Shown here: piece by piece, positions 18,524 through 27,579 of the stretch
Position numbering within the stretch: position 1 is the first letter of the stretch
Layout of the letters: the number at the start of each line of letters is the position of its first letter
Assembly (NCBI GenBank): GCA_023251835.1
Contig: JAHEXZ010000025.1
Location: 1-61,847 of the forward strand
Direction of reading: 5' to 3'
Source of the DNA: Bacteroidota bacterium
GTDB lineage: Bacteria > Bacteroidota > Bacteroidia > 2-12-FULL-35-15
Length of the DNA stretch: 61,847 nucleotides
Notes under the pieces: model-generated
Database searches by the model: none
What the model was told of the DNA's origin: nothing
The model's input: the letters and a program-made list of their open reading frames with translations, nothing else
Program-made: the position numbers and the translations under genes

Positions 18524-19246
18524 ATGCTTCATAAAACAAGTGGTATCATACTTCATACTACCAAATACTCTGAAACTAGTCTTATAGTAAAGATTATCAG
18601 TCCCGACCTGGGTGTTAAATCCTATATAGTTAAAGGGGGCAGAAGCAAAAAAACAAAATTTAAAGCTACTATTTTCCAACCGTTAGCATTGGTTGACATG
18701 GTAGTATCGGGCAGAGATAAGTCTGATTTACAACGCATCTCGGAAATAAGCATTCTATATCCTTATTCGGACATTCCTTATAATATTATCAAAAGTTCCC
18801 TTGTATTATTTTTAAATGAAGTAATTTATAAAGCAATAAAAGAGCAGCATCCGGATGAAAATGTATTTGAATTTATAAAAAATTCATTACAAATACTAGA
18901 TATAAAACAGGGTAGTTGTTCCAATTTTCATGTTTTTTTTATGATTCAATTGAGCCGTTATTTGGGGTTTTTTCCGGAAGGGCGATATTCAATAGCTACT
19001 CCCTTTTTTGATTTGCAGGAAGGACGTTTTGTTGATAAAAGGCCTGTTCATATTTATTATCTGGAGGCTTCTTTAAGCTGGTTATTCAGTGAGTTAATAA
19101 GAGCCGAATATACCAACATCCAGCAGTTAAAAATAGATAAGCAGCAACGAAAGCAGCTTATAGATGCACTAATTAAGTTCTATCAGTTGCATATTTCATC
19201 GTTTGGAGAAATAAAGTCGCACCAGGTATTAGAACAGGTTTATTAA
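18524..19246 (+). CDS. recO: DNA repair protein RecO
   Basis: Recombination mediator of 240 residues that anneals single strands and helps load RecA in the RecFOR pathway. The N-terminus MLHKTSGIILHTTKYSETSLIVKIISPDLGVKSYIVKGGRSKK is the OB-fold start typical of RecO, and the C-terminal helical domain includes FFMIQLSRYLGFFPEG. The paired zinc-binding cysteines found in some RecO proteins are absent, as is common in Bacteroidota. The ATG at 18524 lies 3 bp after the porZ stop, so the two genes are probably cotranscribed. Confidence 0.93.
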   Translation: MLHKTSGIILHTTKYSETSLIVKIISPDLGVKSYIVKGGRSKKTKFKATIFQPLALVDMVVSGRDKSDLQRISEISILYPYSDIPYNIIKSSLVLFLNEVIYKAIKEQHPDENVFEFIKNSLQILDIKQGSCSNFHVFFMIQLSRYLGFFPEGRYSIATPFFDLQEGRFVDKRPVHIYYLEASLSWLFSELIRAEYTNIQQLKIDKQQRKQLIDALIKFYQLHISSFGEIKSHQVLEQVY

Positions 19247-19401
19247 ATCCTTGCTATAAAAGAGTTTTGTTGCATGAATAAGAGAAACTGTCAAGAATAA
19301 CCACAACGCATAAATAAAGTATTTCCCCTGATAAAAATTGGGTTTTTCGGAAGAACTCGGCAAAAGTGTTTTTTTGTAAATTGTTAAATTTTTAAAAAAA
19401 G

Positions 19402-19432
19402 TTGCAATTTCTTATCTTATAATATATCTTTG
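19402..19432 (+). promoter_or_regulatory. Promoter of the cupredoxin gene
   Basis: TATCTTTG at 19425-19432 matches the Bacteroidota -7 consensus TAnnTTTG, with TTG at 19402-19404 in the -33 position 20 bases upstream. The expected start is about 30 bases before the ATG at 19470. Confidence 0.7.
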
Positions 19433-19469
19433 GTAGTGTTTCTTTGTTAAGAACTTTAATTTTATTGTT

Positions 19470-20078
19470 ATGATAAAAAACTACATATTTATTATTTGTA
19501 TATCTTTTTTGGTCTTTTTTTCTTTAAAGGCCAATGCTGATACAATCACTGTATCAATTACTAACAATGCATTTACTCCATCTACTTTTTCTGCTCAGGT
19601 AGGTGATGTTGTTAAATGGGTATGGAATTCAGGGGGAACAGCACACAATGTTACCAGTACAAGCCAAAGCATTCCTGCAGGAGCCGCTCCACTTGCTTCA
19701 GGGAACCTGACAAGCGGTACTTATATTTACACCATAACCCTGGCTGGTAATTATGGTTACAGTTGTACATTGCACATGTTGAGCGGTATGGCTGGTGGTT
19801 TTAATGTTACCACAACAGGTATTTCTAAACCTGTTTTAAATTTATCTGCAACGGTGTATCCTAATCCGTTTAAAGATAAAGTAATCATCAAATACAGTGG
19901 TGTTGAATCAATTGATGTAGTTAATATAGTTGGCGAAAAAGTGAAAACAATTGAACTTAATGCAACAGAAAATAAAACAGAAGTTACTTTTGATGAATTT
20001 CCTTCCGGTATTTACTTTTTCCGTATTTATAAAGATGGTGATATAATCGAAACAAAGAGAGTTATTAAATCGGAATAG
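19470..20078 (+). CDS. Secreted cupredoxin (plastocyanin-like) with T9SS sorting domain
   Basis: Protein of 202 residues with a signal peptide (MIKNYIFIICISFLVFFSLKANA), then a plastocyanin/azurin-type fold of about 95 residues. Copper ligands fit the family pattern: a histidine in GGTAHNVTS and the CTLHMLSGM cluster (C-x2-H-x4-M). The last 75 residues are a T9SS sorting domain (VYPNPFKDKVIIKYSG, VNIVGEKVKTIEL, SGIYFFRIYKDG). It is therefore probably a small blue-copper electron carrier displayed on or released from the cell surface. It is transcribed alone, with its own promoter (19402-19432) and terminator (20102-20133). Confidence 0.88.
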   Translation: MIKNYIFIICISFLVFFSLKANADTITVSITNNAFTPSTFSAQVGDVVKWVWNSGGTAHNVTSTSQSIPAGAAPLASGNLTSGTYIYTITLAGNYGYSCTLHMLSGMAGGFNVTTTGISKPVLNLSATVYPNPFKDKVIIKYSGVESIDVVNIVGEKVKTIELNATENKTEVTFDEFPSGIYFFRIYKDGDIIETKRVIKSE

Positions 20079-20101
20079 TTTCTTTTGCTGTGCTTTAAAA
20101 A

Positions 20102-20133
20102 ATGTCCTGTAATTTTTTACAGGGCATTTTTTT
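20102..20133 (+). terminator. Rho-independent terminator of the cupredoxin gene
   Basis: ATGTCCTGTAA and its near-complement TTACAGGGCAT (one G-U pair) form a stem with a T-rich loop, followed by a run of seven T. It lies 24 bases after the cupredoxin stop codon. Confidence 0.85.
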
Positions 20134-20332
20134 ATTCATCAGAACCTGTTTCCGAGTTTTGCAGGGAAGTCTGGATAGAGGCCTTTTAATTATACTCTGA
20201 CCCCAATCACACAAACTATAAATTAAACAAAACAAATGATTTGAGTTTATATTATTTAATTGAAAGGCATTTCAATCAAAAAGATCCCCTAACCAATTAT
20301 ATTATAGGAATAACCTATGAGCATACATTTTA

Positions 20333-21115
20333 TTAGATATACTCGGGCTTTATAATACTTTTGTTATCATTAAGTTTATTAATAAAAAGCAGATTGGGCT
20401 TGAAATTATTTTTTTTAACATTGTAAAGGAATATTACCCCAAAGCAATATTTGCTTATAGAACCAGCTCTTACCCTGTTATTTTTCATTAATCGTATAAA
20501 GGGTGAGGGCGACAATTTTTCTTGTTTTACTTCTGCAATTACAACATTTGCTAAATTTTTTTCCTCAGTATCGTTCTTAAATTGAAGATTAATGTCTAAG
20601 GTGAGGCGCTCCTTAGTGAATTTGTTTACTAAAGTAATTCTCGAACAATTTGACCATAATTTCGGAAATAAACTTTGTGCTGAAAAATTAGTCTTTTCTT
20701 CCAGAAACTGTTCTGCTTTATCCTTTATAACATAATCAACTTCTTTCTTTTTTATTCGGTTCTTAATTGTTCTTCCCTTATTATTTTTAAACTTTATTTC
20801 AAAATAATGCAGGTTGGAATCAACATAAATCCGGTGACGCACTTTGTATCTGGTGGGTTTACCTCTGTGGTGTTCCATATACATTTTGAAATCCTGGGTA
20901 TCGAAATAGAGTGTTTGATACTTGCTTGCACGTACACCATTTATTTCAAGAATTTTATAATCATTCACAACCTGCATCAAAAAGCCAGGCAATTGATCAG
21001 AACGAAAAACAAATTTAGTATCTGTTCTGTTCATTAAAGCAACACTATCCATCTCACCAAGAGTAATAGGCTCAAAAGCAGCAAGCGTACTATCAATACT
21101 TTCCATTAACTGCAT
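20333..21115 (-). CDS. VTC-domain (polyphosphate polymerase-like) protein
   Basis: Protein of 260 residues covering a whole VTC domain, the tunnel-shaped triphosphate-tunnel-type fold that makes polyphosphate in yeast Vtc4. The basic and acidic residues lining the tunnel are present: DTKFVFR, YFDTQDFKMYMEHHRGKPTRYKVRHR, EIKFKNNKGRT, LTLDINLQF and VVIAEVKQEK. There is no membrane segment, so it is probably cytoplasmic or recruited by partners. Its start overlaps the end of the response regulator gene by 23 bp, indicating translational coupling. It is the last gene of a cluster with a cellulose-synthase-like glycosyltransferase. In Bacteroidota such proteins more often sit with DUF4956/CotH, so this setting is unusual. 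Confidence 0.82.
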   Translation of the reverse strand: MQLMESIDSTLAAFEPITLGEMDSVALMNRTDTKFVFRSDQLPGFLMQVVNDYKILEINGVRASKYQTLYFDTQDFKMYMEHHRGKPTRYKVRHRIYVDSNLHYFEIKFKNNKGRTIKNRIKKKEVDYVIKDKAEQFLEEKTNFSAQSLFPKLWSNCSRITLVNKFTKERLTLDINLQFKNDTEEKNLANVVIAEVKQEKLSPSPFIRLMKNNRVRAGSISKYCFGVIFLYNVKKNNFKPNLLFINKLNDNKSIIKPEYI

Positions 21116-21476
21116 TATGCTTTAACTCAATCTGGTGAACTACATTCAGTAAATTTTCAAACTGTATTGGCTTTTTTATAAAGAAACCAAAATTAATATT
21201 CAGTTTCTTCAGCATCTCATCAGCCTCTCCTAAAGACGACATAACTATCACAGGCGTATCCATTGACATAAAATTTTCCCGGATGCTTAAAAAAGTTACT
21301 CCTGAAATAATTGGCATCATCAAATCACAAATAAGCAAATCAAAATGGTTATCCATAACCATATCAACGGCTTTACTTCCATTACCGGCTATTTGAACTT
21401 TATGGCCATTTGCCGTTAGCTTAAAAGTCAATGCCGTTAAGGTTATTTCATCGTCTTCAATCAGCAGAATATCCAT
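21093..21476 (-). CDS. Single-domain response regulator
   Basis: CheY-like receiver of 127 residues without an output domain. The acidic pocket (IEDDE near residue 7), the phosphoacceptor D51 in LLICDLMMP, the switch residue in VMSS and the conserved lysine K101/K102 in FFIKKPI are all present. I chose ATG 21476, which is preceded by an unusually strong purine tract (GGAGGAGGAGG) and gives the standard MDILLIEDDE start; an in-frame ATG at 21524 adds a Gly-rich 16-residue leader that is really this ribosome-binding site. It overlaps the VTC gene. No histidine kinase is encoded nearby, so its phosphodonor is elsewhere. Confidence 0.9.
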   Translation of the reverse strand: MDILLIEDDEITLTALTFKLTANGHKVQIAGNGSKAVDMVMDNHFDLLICDLMMPIISGVTFLSIRENFMSMDTPVIVMSSLGEADEMLKKLNINFGFFIKKPIQFENLLNVVHQIELKHNAVNGKY

Positions 21477-21622
21477 CTTTCCTCCTCCTCCTAAGGATAG
21501 ATAACTATAAATTTTTTCTCGCAAAGCTATTGATATAAACCGGCAACTATTTTACTTTTCGTTAAGCTATATTTAAAAATAGCCTAAATCCATTTACTTA
21601 TGGCTACTTCAGAGCCATACGG

Positions 21623-21919
21623 TTAGTTCTTTTTATAAAAAACTTTCTGAAAGGAGTTAAAGAAGGATTCTAATTTTTGCTCCATTTGAATACTATCTAT
21701 CTCACCATGTTTATATTCCAGAAATAATTGTCTCAGATTTTGCTTGTGGTATTCAAACGAATGTACCGATGAATACTCATCCTCAAATAAACTTTTATAT
21801 TCCCCAAAGTCAGAAGGACTTATCTTTTCAATCGCAAGCATCATCCATGTCGAAAAAATGAGACTGAAAATAAAAAACAAAGGTTTTAAAATAAAAGCAT
21901 AATTTTTCATCTGAAACAT
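21623..21919 (-). CDS. Small membrane protein of the polymer cluster, unknown function
   Basis: Protein of 98 residues (95 if ATG 21910 is used) with one N-terminal hydrophobic segment (FILKPLFFIFSLIFSTWMMLA), followed by a charged helical tail with many glutamates and lysines and a possible coiled coil (QNLRQLFLEYKHGEIDSIQMEQKLESFF). I do not recognise the family. It lies 17 bp downstream of the glycosyltransferase gene in the same operon, so a role as a small accessory subunit of the synthase is plausible but not shown. Confidence 0.65.
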   Translation of the reverse strand: MFQMKNYAFILKPLFFIFSLIFSTWMMLAIEKISPSDFGEYKSLFEDEYSSVHSFEYHKQNLRQLFLEYKHGEIDSIQMEQKLESFFNSFQKVFYKKN

Positions 21920-21936
21920 TAATTAGCAAAAAAAGT

Positions 21937-23742
21937 TTATAACGGCTTCCAATAAGCAGCGCGCACCATTATGCTTAAAGAGATTATATTAAAGATACAC
22001 CAGAAAGCATTTGCTGCAAACCCTGAAGCTGTTGGGTGATGCCCCATAGCCAGCAATATTGCATTATAAGTAATTCCAGTTAAAGTAGCCCCAATAATTA
22101 TTAAATGAGGCAAGATATGCTGAATATTCTTTGTAAAACGCTTCCCTTTGGGAGTAACATTGAACTTAACTTCCTTTCCTCTTAATACAGATAACAGAGC
22201 CATCAACATAAACCAAAAGCTTGATATATAATACTGATCCCCTCTCTTTGTGGAAATACCCCAGCAACCCAGCATTATTGTCACGGTGTTCATAATTTGA
22301 AAAGGCAAAAAATATTTAAAGAAATCAAAACTGAATGCTTTAACAGGAAGAGATAAAGTAAAAAAAAAGATAATGGGACTAAGCAGGAAAACCAGTATCC
22401 ACAATGGAGCAAAATAAGACCATATTGTTGTAAAATAAGATATTTTTTGCCCTGCTGAAAGTCCATTTTTAAATATAGGATTATCTCTAAAAGCGATATC
22501 TAATGACCCGGCTGCATAACGCTGATGCTGCTTAATCCAACTGTCCAGATCTTGTGTAGATAGCATTTTGCACTCTATATCAGGATGTTGAATACTTTCC
22601 CATCCGTTTTCTTTATCGGCATGAAGCATTATAGAAGTATATATATCTTCAGATGCATGAAATTTGAAAGGAATTATTTCCTGTTCTAATAAAAGTTTCT
22701 TTTTTTGAGCATCTATTGAAGCATTGTTTGTATGTCTGGTAACAAGCCCCTCTTCTGTTTTTTTTATCTCTCCGGCAAAATCTTTTACAGCAAGGTTCAT
22801 AATCGCTTCTCTTCTATGTATAGATCCTGCACCACAACAAAAAGCCGCATTATAGTAATTCCGTTTCCTCAATATAACATCATAAAAAAGTCGTGGATCA
22901 TTACCAAAAATATCTTCGTTCACTTTTATCTTTCCAAAAACAAAATTGATTACGCAAATCAATTTCTTATTACTTAATTTAAACCTGTTGATAATTGTAT
23001 CACTTAGTTTTTCAGCCTCGCTTGTATCATAAAACCATTGCGGTGTCTGAACCCATGCAACTTTCCACCTTCTGAAGTAACCGGTAGTATTACCAAGAAA
23101 ATCAGGAAAGGGTCGTGTATCTGCATCAAGAATTGCAAATAAATCCCCGGTTGTATGGTCCAATGCATTCTTAAGGTTACCAGCCTTATAACCTTTATTA
23201 TGTTCTCTGATTTTGTATTCTACCCCCTCCTCTTCTGCCACCTGTTTCATATTTTCCTTTGTTGGATCTCTTCCATCTCTCCTTCCGTCATCTAATACAT
23301 GTATTTTTATTTCAACATCAGCAAAAGGGTATCTCATTCTTTTTGCATCTTTAATGCTTAGCCTTACCAATTCAACATCTTCATTATAAGTCGCAATAAA
23401 AACATCAATTTTTACCGGTCTATCGTCTCTGCCCTGCAAATCCTCAATTTCTGAAAGATAGTGTACCGGAGATGTTTTTTCAGCATCCTTATAAGACCAG
23501 AAATTGATAACCACCAGCACCGTGCTTATAAAACTTAACGATTCTGCCGCCACCAGAGGAATAGCAAACCACATAGCATCTGGATTAAGCGAATAATACC
23601 AGCGCCAGTTCAAATAAGCAACACCCAATACAATAGTAATTACACCGAAAAACTGAAACAATAACGTTCTGAATGGATTATCCGGAATAGCAGAATATGG
23701 CTTCCTTTTCTCAAATTTGTCAAAGTAAAACTGCTTCGCCAC
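21937..23742 (-). CDS. Cellulose-synthase-like family 2 glycosyltransferase
   Basis: Membrane glycosyltransferase of 601 residues related to BcsA. Two N-terminal membrane segments precede a cytoplasmic GT2 domain with D151-D152 in VLDDGRRDG, D206-x-D208 in ILDADTRP, the acceptor-site E365-D366 in SEDIYTS, and Q405-x-x-R408-Y409, a QxxR[WY] motif. About five more membrane segments follow to the C-terminus. There is no PilZ domain, so cyclic-di-GMP control as in BcsA is not expected; the neighbouring receiver and STAS proteins may regulate it instead. It starts 10 bp after the STAS gene. The product is a processive beta-linked polysaccharide by family; the sugar is not known. Confidence 0.88.
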   Translation of the reverse strand: MAKQFYFDKFEKRKPYSAIPDNPFRTLLFQFFGVITIVLGVAYLNWRWYYSLNPDAMWFAIPLVAAESLSFISTVLVVINFWSYKDAEKTSPVHYLSEIEDLQGRDDRPVKIDVFIATYNEDVELVRLSIKDAKRMRYPFADVEIKIHVLDDGRRDGRDPTKENMKQVAEEEGVEYKIREHNKGYKAGNLKNALDHTTGDLFAILDADTRPFPDFLGNTTGYFRRWKVAWVQTPQWFYDTSEAEKLSDTIINRFKLSNKKLICVINFVFGKIKVNEDIFGNDPRLFYDVILRKRNYYNAAFCCGAGSIHRREAIMNLAVKDFAGEIKKTEEGLVTRHTNNASIDAQKKKLLLEQEIIPFKFHASEDIYTSIMLHADKENGWESIQHPDIECKMLSTQDLDSWIKQHQRYAAGSLDIAFRDNPIFKNGLSAGQKISYFTTIWSYFAPLWILVFLLSPIIFFFTLSLPVKAFSFDFFKYFLPFQIMNTVTIMLGCWGISTKRGDQYYISSFWFMLMALLSVLRGKEVKFNVTPKGKRFTKNIQHILPHLIIIGATLTGITYNAILLAMGHHPTASGFAANAFWCIFNIISLSIMVRAAYWKPL

Positions 23743-23752
23743 ACGTCATCAA

Positions 23753-24175
23753 TTAAGAGAAATGAAAAATTGAATCTAAACTCATTGAATTGAATTTATT
23801 CTTTATATCATCTTTAACATTAACAAACTTTACTTCAATACCTTGTTTTAGTGAGTCTTTTAAAATATCAATCAGGTTAGCAATGCCTGTATTATTAATA
23901 AAATTCACATTTTTAAAATCAACATATTGCACTCCCTGAAAATAAACACCTGCCAGTGAATTAATCGCATAATGCCCTCTTAACTGAAAAATTTCATCTG
24001 ATTTAATAATACCATCATTTATTGCACATGAATCTGTTGTTTTTAAACCCATTCTTGAATTATTGATTGAATCATCCAACAATTGACTATTTTCCGTTTC
24101 CACTAAAACATCGGTTGAAATAAAGTCCTGATCAATTTTGCCCGGTTTAAACTTTGCTTCTGAAATATTTTCCAT
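23753..24175 (-). CDS. STAS-domain protein
   Basis: Protein of 140 residues from ATG 24175 (an in-frame ATG at 24205 is less likely). The second half has a STAS/anti-sigma-antagonist pattern: VDFKNVNFINNTGIANLIDI, then a helix, then GIEVKFVNVKDDIKNKFNSMSLDSIF. In the position of the phosphorylated serine of SpoIIAA-type proteins (D-S-S-G) this protein has N-N-T-G, so classical serine phosphorylation looks impossible. The first 60 residues have no recognised domain. It is the first gene of the VTC/response regulator/GT2 operon and may act as a scaffold or regulator of polymer synthesis. Confidence 0.7.
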   Translation of the reverse strand: MENISEAKFKPGKIDQDFISTDVLVETENSQLLDDSINNSRMGLKTTDSCAINDGIIKSDEIFQLRGHYAINSLAGVYFQGVQYVDFKNVNFINNTGIANLIDILKDSLKQGIEVKFVNVKDDIKNKFNSMSLDSIFHFS

Positions 24176-24573
24176 TGTTATTGAGTATAAAAATTTCACA
24201 TTCAAATCTAATAAGTAAAAATTTCGGTAGATTTAATTTTCGTTAATTCAGTAATTATTATGGCCAAAACAGAATACTAAAACCCAACCCATGTGCAGAA
24301 AAATTTTGCCGTCTTTAATTTTTATTACTTGAAGCATTGTCCTGAGGCTGGCTGACTTTGCCACACTCGGGCGACCGCTCGACCCGACACAAAAAGTTTA
24401 AATTTCGTACAGAAGTCTTGCCCACTTTTTCGCCCCGTTGAAAAAACGGGGCGTTTTGGCTATCCCACATTGCAGCACATTTGCTGGTTAATTTTCAACA
24501 TATTGGCCTTCAGACGGAATAACCTCCCAATTTCTGCCATCAAAATTGTATATTTGGTCACTTTTTTAACAAT
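24176..24573. other. 398-bp gap at the left edge of the restriction island
   Basis: Between divergent genes. The middle part (about 24340-24460) is richer in G and C than its surroundings (for example CACTCGGGCGACCGCTCGAC) and contains a strong hairpin. A -7-like TATATTTG at 24549-24556 lies just before the restriction gene. No reading frame of note was seen. Confidence 0.5.
24431..24457 (+). terminator. Terminator-like hairpin in the island's upstream region
   Basis: CGCCCCGTT (24431-24439) and AACGGGGCG (24445-24453) form a 9-bp GC-rich stem with a 5-base loop, followed by TTTT. No gene ends here, so it may insulate the island from upstream transcription or end an unseen small RNA. Confidence 0.5.
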
Positions 24574-27500
24574 ATGACAAGAGAGGAGGCGAAAGCCATT
24601 ATAAATACTCTGATTGAACGATTTTCGGAACACCGCAAAGAATACCATTTGCCCGATTATAACGAGCAGAAGGCAAGACAGGATTTCATTAATCCGTTTT
24701 TTAAAGCACTTGGCTGGGACATTGACAATGAAAAAGGCGCATCCGAAGCATATCGCGAAGTAATTTACGAAGATAAAGTAGTAGTACGAGGAAAAGCGAA
24801 AGCACCCGACTATGGTTTTCGCCTTTCGGGTAGCGGAAAAAAAAGATTGTTTTTTGTTGAAGCAAAAAAACCATCCGTTGCGCTAAAAACAAATAAAGAA
24901 TCCGCATATCAATTAAAACGCTATGGAAGTAGCGCACAGGCTCATGTTTCTATTCTTACAAACTTTGAAGATTTTATTGTTTATGATTGTTCACGAGTTC
25001 CAAACCTCAATGACAGCGCAAGCGTTTCTCGTTTAAAGCACATACATTTTGAAGACTACATAAAAGAGTTTGATTTTATTTACGACACATTTTCGCACGA
25101 AGCAGTTACAAAAGGTCGTTTCGATAAATTTGTGCAAAGTGATGCCAATAAAAAAGGAACCGACACGCTTGACAAACGATTTGTAAAAAGCCTTGACGAG
25201 TGGCGATTATACCTTGCAAAAAGCATTGCATTTAATAACCGAAAACTGACAGATGAAGAAATAAATTTTTCCGTTCAGCAAACTCTTGACCGTTTAATTT
25301 TTCTTCGCTTCTGCGAAGATCGTGCCGCAGAGCCAGATGCTCAATTGCAAAAAGCAGTTTCCAAAGGCGATTCATATAAAAACCTGGTTGATCTTTTTAG
25401 ACAGGCTGATGACAAATACAATTCCGGACTTTTCGATTTTAAGAAAGATGTAATCACTCCCAAACTTAAAATTGATAATAAGGTTTTAAAAATTGTAATC
25501 AACGAATTATATTTTCCTCTCTGCAATTACGATTTCCGTGTAATGCCAGTTGAAGTATTGGGCAATGCCTATGAGCAGTTCCTCGGAAAAGTAATACGCA
25601 CCACACCCGCACGCAGTGTAAAAATTGAAGAAAAACCCGAAGTACGAAAAGCGGGCGGAGTTTTTTACACACCGCAATACATAGTTGAATACATCGTAAA
25701 AAACACTGTTGGAAAATTAATTGACGGTAAATCACCAAAAGAAATTGCTCAACTAAAAATTGTTGATCCCGCCTGTGGTAGTGGTTCGTTCTTAGTTGGC
25801 GCATTTGAATATTTACTCAATCACCATGTTAATTGGTATCATGAAAAAGGCTTCGCCACAAAAAAAGGAAAAGACAATCCATTTACACCACAAGGCACAT
25901 TAACCACGCACGAAAAAAAGCGTTTACTAATTAACAATATTTTTGGAGTTGACATTGATGCCAATGCAGTTGAAGTAACTAAATTAAGTTTGTTGCTCAA
26001 ATGTATGGAAGGCGAAACCGCAGCCAGCATTACGCAACAAATGAGTTTATTTCACGAGCGTGTTCTTCCCGATCTTGACAATAACATTAAAAGCGGAAAC
26101 AGTTTAATTGATACGGATATATACGATAACGCAATAGATTTAGGTTATGAGCGAAAAATAAAACCTTTCTCTTGGAAAAAAGGGTTTCCTGATGTATTTA
26201 AACCAAAGAAAGAAGATGAACGTGACGAGTTGAAAAAACAATTTGAATTAGTTAAACAAGCCGATGAAAATATCGGATCAAAAGCCCAGCAGTTAATAAG
26301 AAAATATCAAAGTAAAGTTGAAGAACCAAAGCTTGAATATGGGGTTAGTAGTGGTTTTGATATTGTTATCGGCAATCCTCCTTACGGTGCTTTATTTTCA
26401 GAAAGTGAATTAAGCTACTTTAAAACAAAGTATTCAACTTCTGTATGGAGAGGGGAAAGTTATCTCTTGTTTCTCGAAAAGGCACACTGCTTATTAAGAA
26501 AAAATGGCTTGCTTGGTTTTATTATTCCAGATACCCTTTTAAACTTAGGATTCACGCAATCGCTTAGAGATTATTTATTGAAGAATTCTTCAATATCTGA
26601 AATAGTTAGTTTGCCTTCTAATGTTTTTGTGGGCGCAACCGTTGATACAATATTATTATTTACAGAAAAGAAATCGTCAACTCCTCAATTTCACGATTCG
26701 AAAGTTTCTGTAAAAATATTCAACAAAAAAAATTCTATAAATATTCTGACTAACCCTGTACGTTCTTTTATAGCTAATACAGGTGATTGGTATAAGAGTA
26801 AATCCTTTAATCTGCAAAGCGATTCGTCCGAGCAAACATTAATATTGAAAATCGAAAATGAAAAAAGGAAAATTGATGATATAAGTAATATATTCTATGG
26901 TATAAAAGCTTATCAAGTCGGTAAAGGTAAACCTCCTCAAACTGCTAAAGTTCGCGATAGCAAACCATATACTTCAGAAACTAAAAAAGGAAAAGAATGG
27001 TTACCCTTTTATGACGGAAAGAATATTGGTCGATATAAACTACTTTGGCAAAAAAACAATTGGCTACATTATGGTAATTGGCTGGCAGAACCACGTAATC
27101 CTTCTTTATTTGAAGGAGAGAAAATCCTCATACGTAAAATAATCGGGAAGACATTGATTGCAACTTGCATTGCGGATACTGCCTTTTGTAATACCCTTCT
27201 CTTCGTTTTGAAAATTAAAAATCAAAATTATTCTTACAAGAGTGTTCTTTCGATATTGAATTCTTTTTTAATAGGATGGTATTTTAGAAAAAAATTTCAG
27301 ATAAGTAGCGATGATACTTTCCCTCAAATAATGATCCGGGATATTTTACAATTTCCTATCCCAGAAATAAACTCTAAAGCCGATATAGAGTTAAATAAAC
27401 ATGTTGATTTGCTCTTGAAATTGAACGAGGAATTAAAAATCGAAAAACTTCAAACCAAAATCGATCAAATAAAACAACGCATTGAACACAGTGAAGAAAA

Positions 27501-27579
27501 AATAAATGAGTTGGTTTACGAACTATACAATTTAACAGAAAAAGAAATTAAAATAATAGAGGGAGGTAGCAATGAGTAA
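24574..27579 (+). CDS. Fused restriction endonuclease / N6-adenine DNA methyltransferase (type IIG-like)
   Basis: Single polypeptide of 1001 residues combining cleavage, methylation and specificity. The N-terminal nuclease-like domain has D79...E96-A-K98 (PD-(D/E)xK pattern, in PDYGF and FFVEAKKP). The methyltransferase follows, with S-adenosylmethionine motif I D398-PACGSGSF and catalytic motif IV N601-PPY, the amino-methylase form for adenine. Residues of about 700-960 look like a TaqI-type C-terminal specificity domain, and the tail is a predicted coiled coil (about 945-990). This is the Eco57I/type IIG layout. The stop overlaps the start of the next gene by 8 bp. The recognition sequence cannot be read from the protein. 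Confidence 0.9.
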   Translation: MTREEAKAIINTLIERFSEHRKEYHLPDYNEQKARQDFINPFFKALGWDIDNEKGASEAYREVIYEDKVVVRGKAKAPDYGFRLSGSGKKRLFFVEAKKPSVALKTNKESAYQLKRYGSSAQAHVSILTNFEDFIVYDCSRVPNLNDSASVSRLKHIHFEDYIKEFDFIYDTFSHEAVTKGRFDKFVQSDANKKGTDTLDKRFVKSLDEWRLYLAKSIAFNNRKLTDEEINFSVQQTLDRLIFLRFCEDRAAEPDAQLQKAVSKGDSYKNLVDLFRQADDKYNSGLFDFKKDVITPKLKIDNKVLKIVINELYFPLCNYDFRVMPVEVLGNAYEQFLGKVIRTTPARSVKIEEKPEVRKAGGVFYTPQYIVEYIVKNTVGKLIDGKSPKEIAQLKIVDPACGSGSFLVGAFEYLLNHHVNWYHEKGFATKKGKDNPFTPQGTLTTHEKKRLLINNIFGVDIDANAVEVTKLSLLLKCMEGETAASITQQMSLFHERVLPDLDNNIKSGNSLIDTDIYDNAIDLGYERKIKPFSWKKGFPDVFKPKKEDERDELKKQFELVKQADENIGSKAQQLIRKYQSKVEEPKLEYGVSSGFDIVIGNPPYGALFSESELSYFKTKYSTSVWRGESYLLFLEKAHCLLRKNGLLGFIIPDTLLNLGFTQSLRDYLLKNSSISEIVSLPSNVFVGATVDTILLFTEKKSSTPQFHDSKVSVKIFNKKNSINILTNPVRSFIANTGDWYKSKSFNLQSDSSEQTLILKIENEKRKIDDISNIFYGIKAYQVGKGKPPQTAKVRDSKPYTSETKKGKEWLPFYDGKNIGRYKLLWQKNNWLHYGNWLAEPRNPSLFEGEKILIRKIIGKTLIATCIADTAFCNTLLFVLKIKNQNYSYKSVLSILNSFLIGWYFRKKFQISSDDTFPQIMIRDILQFPIPEINSKADIELNKHVDLLLKLNEELKIEKLQTKIDQIKQRIEHSEEKINELVYELYNLTEKEIKIIEGGSNE

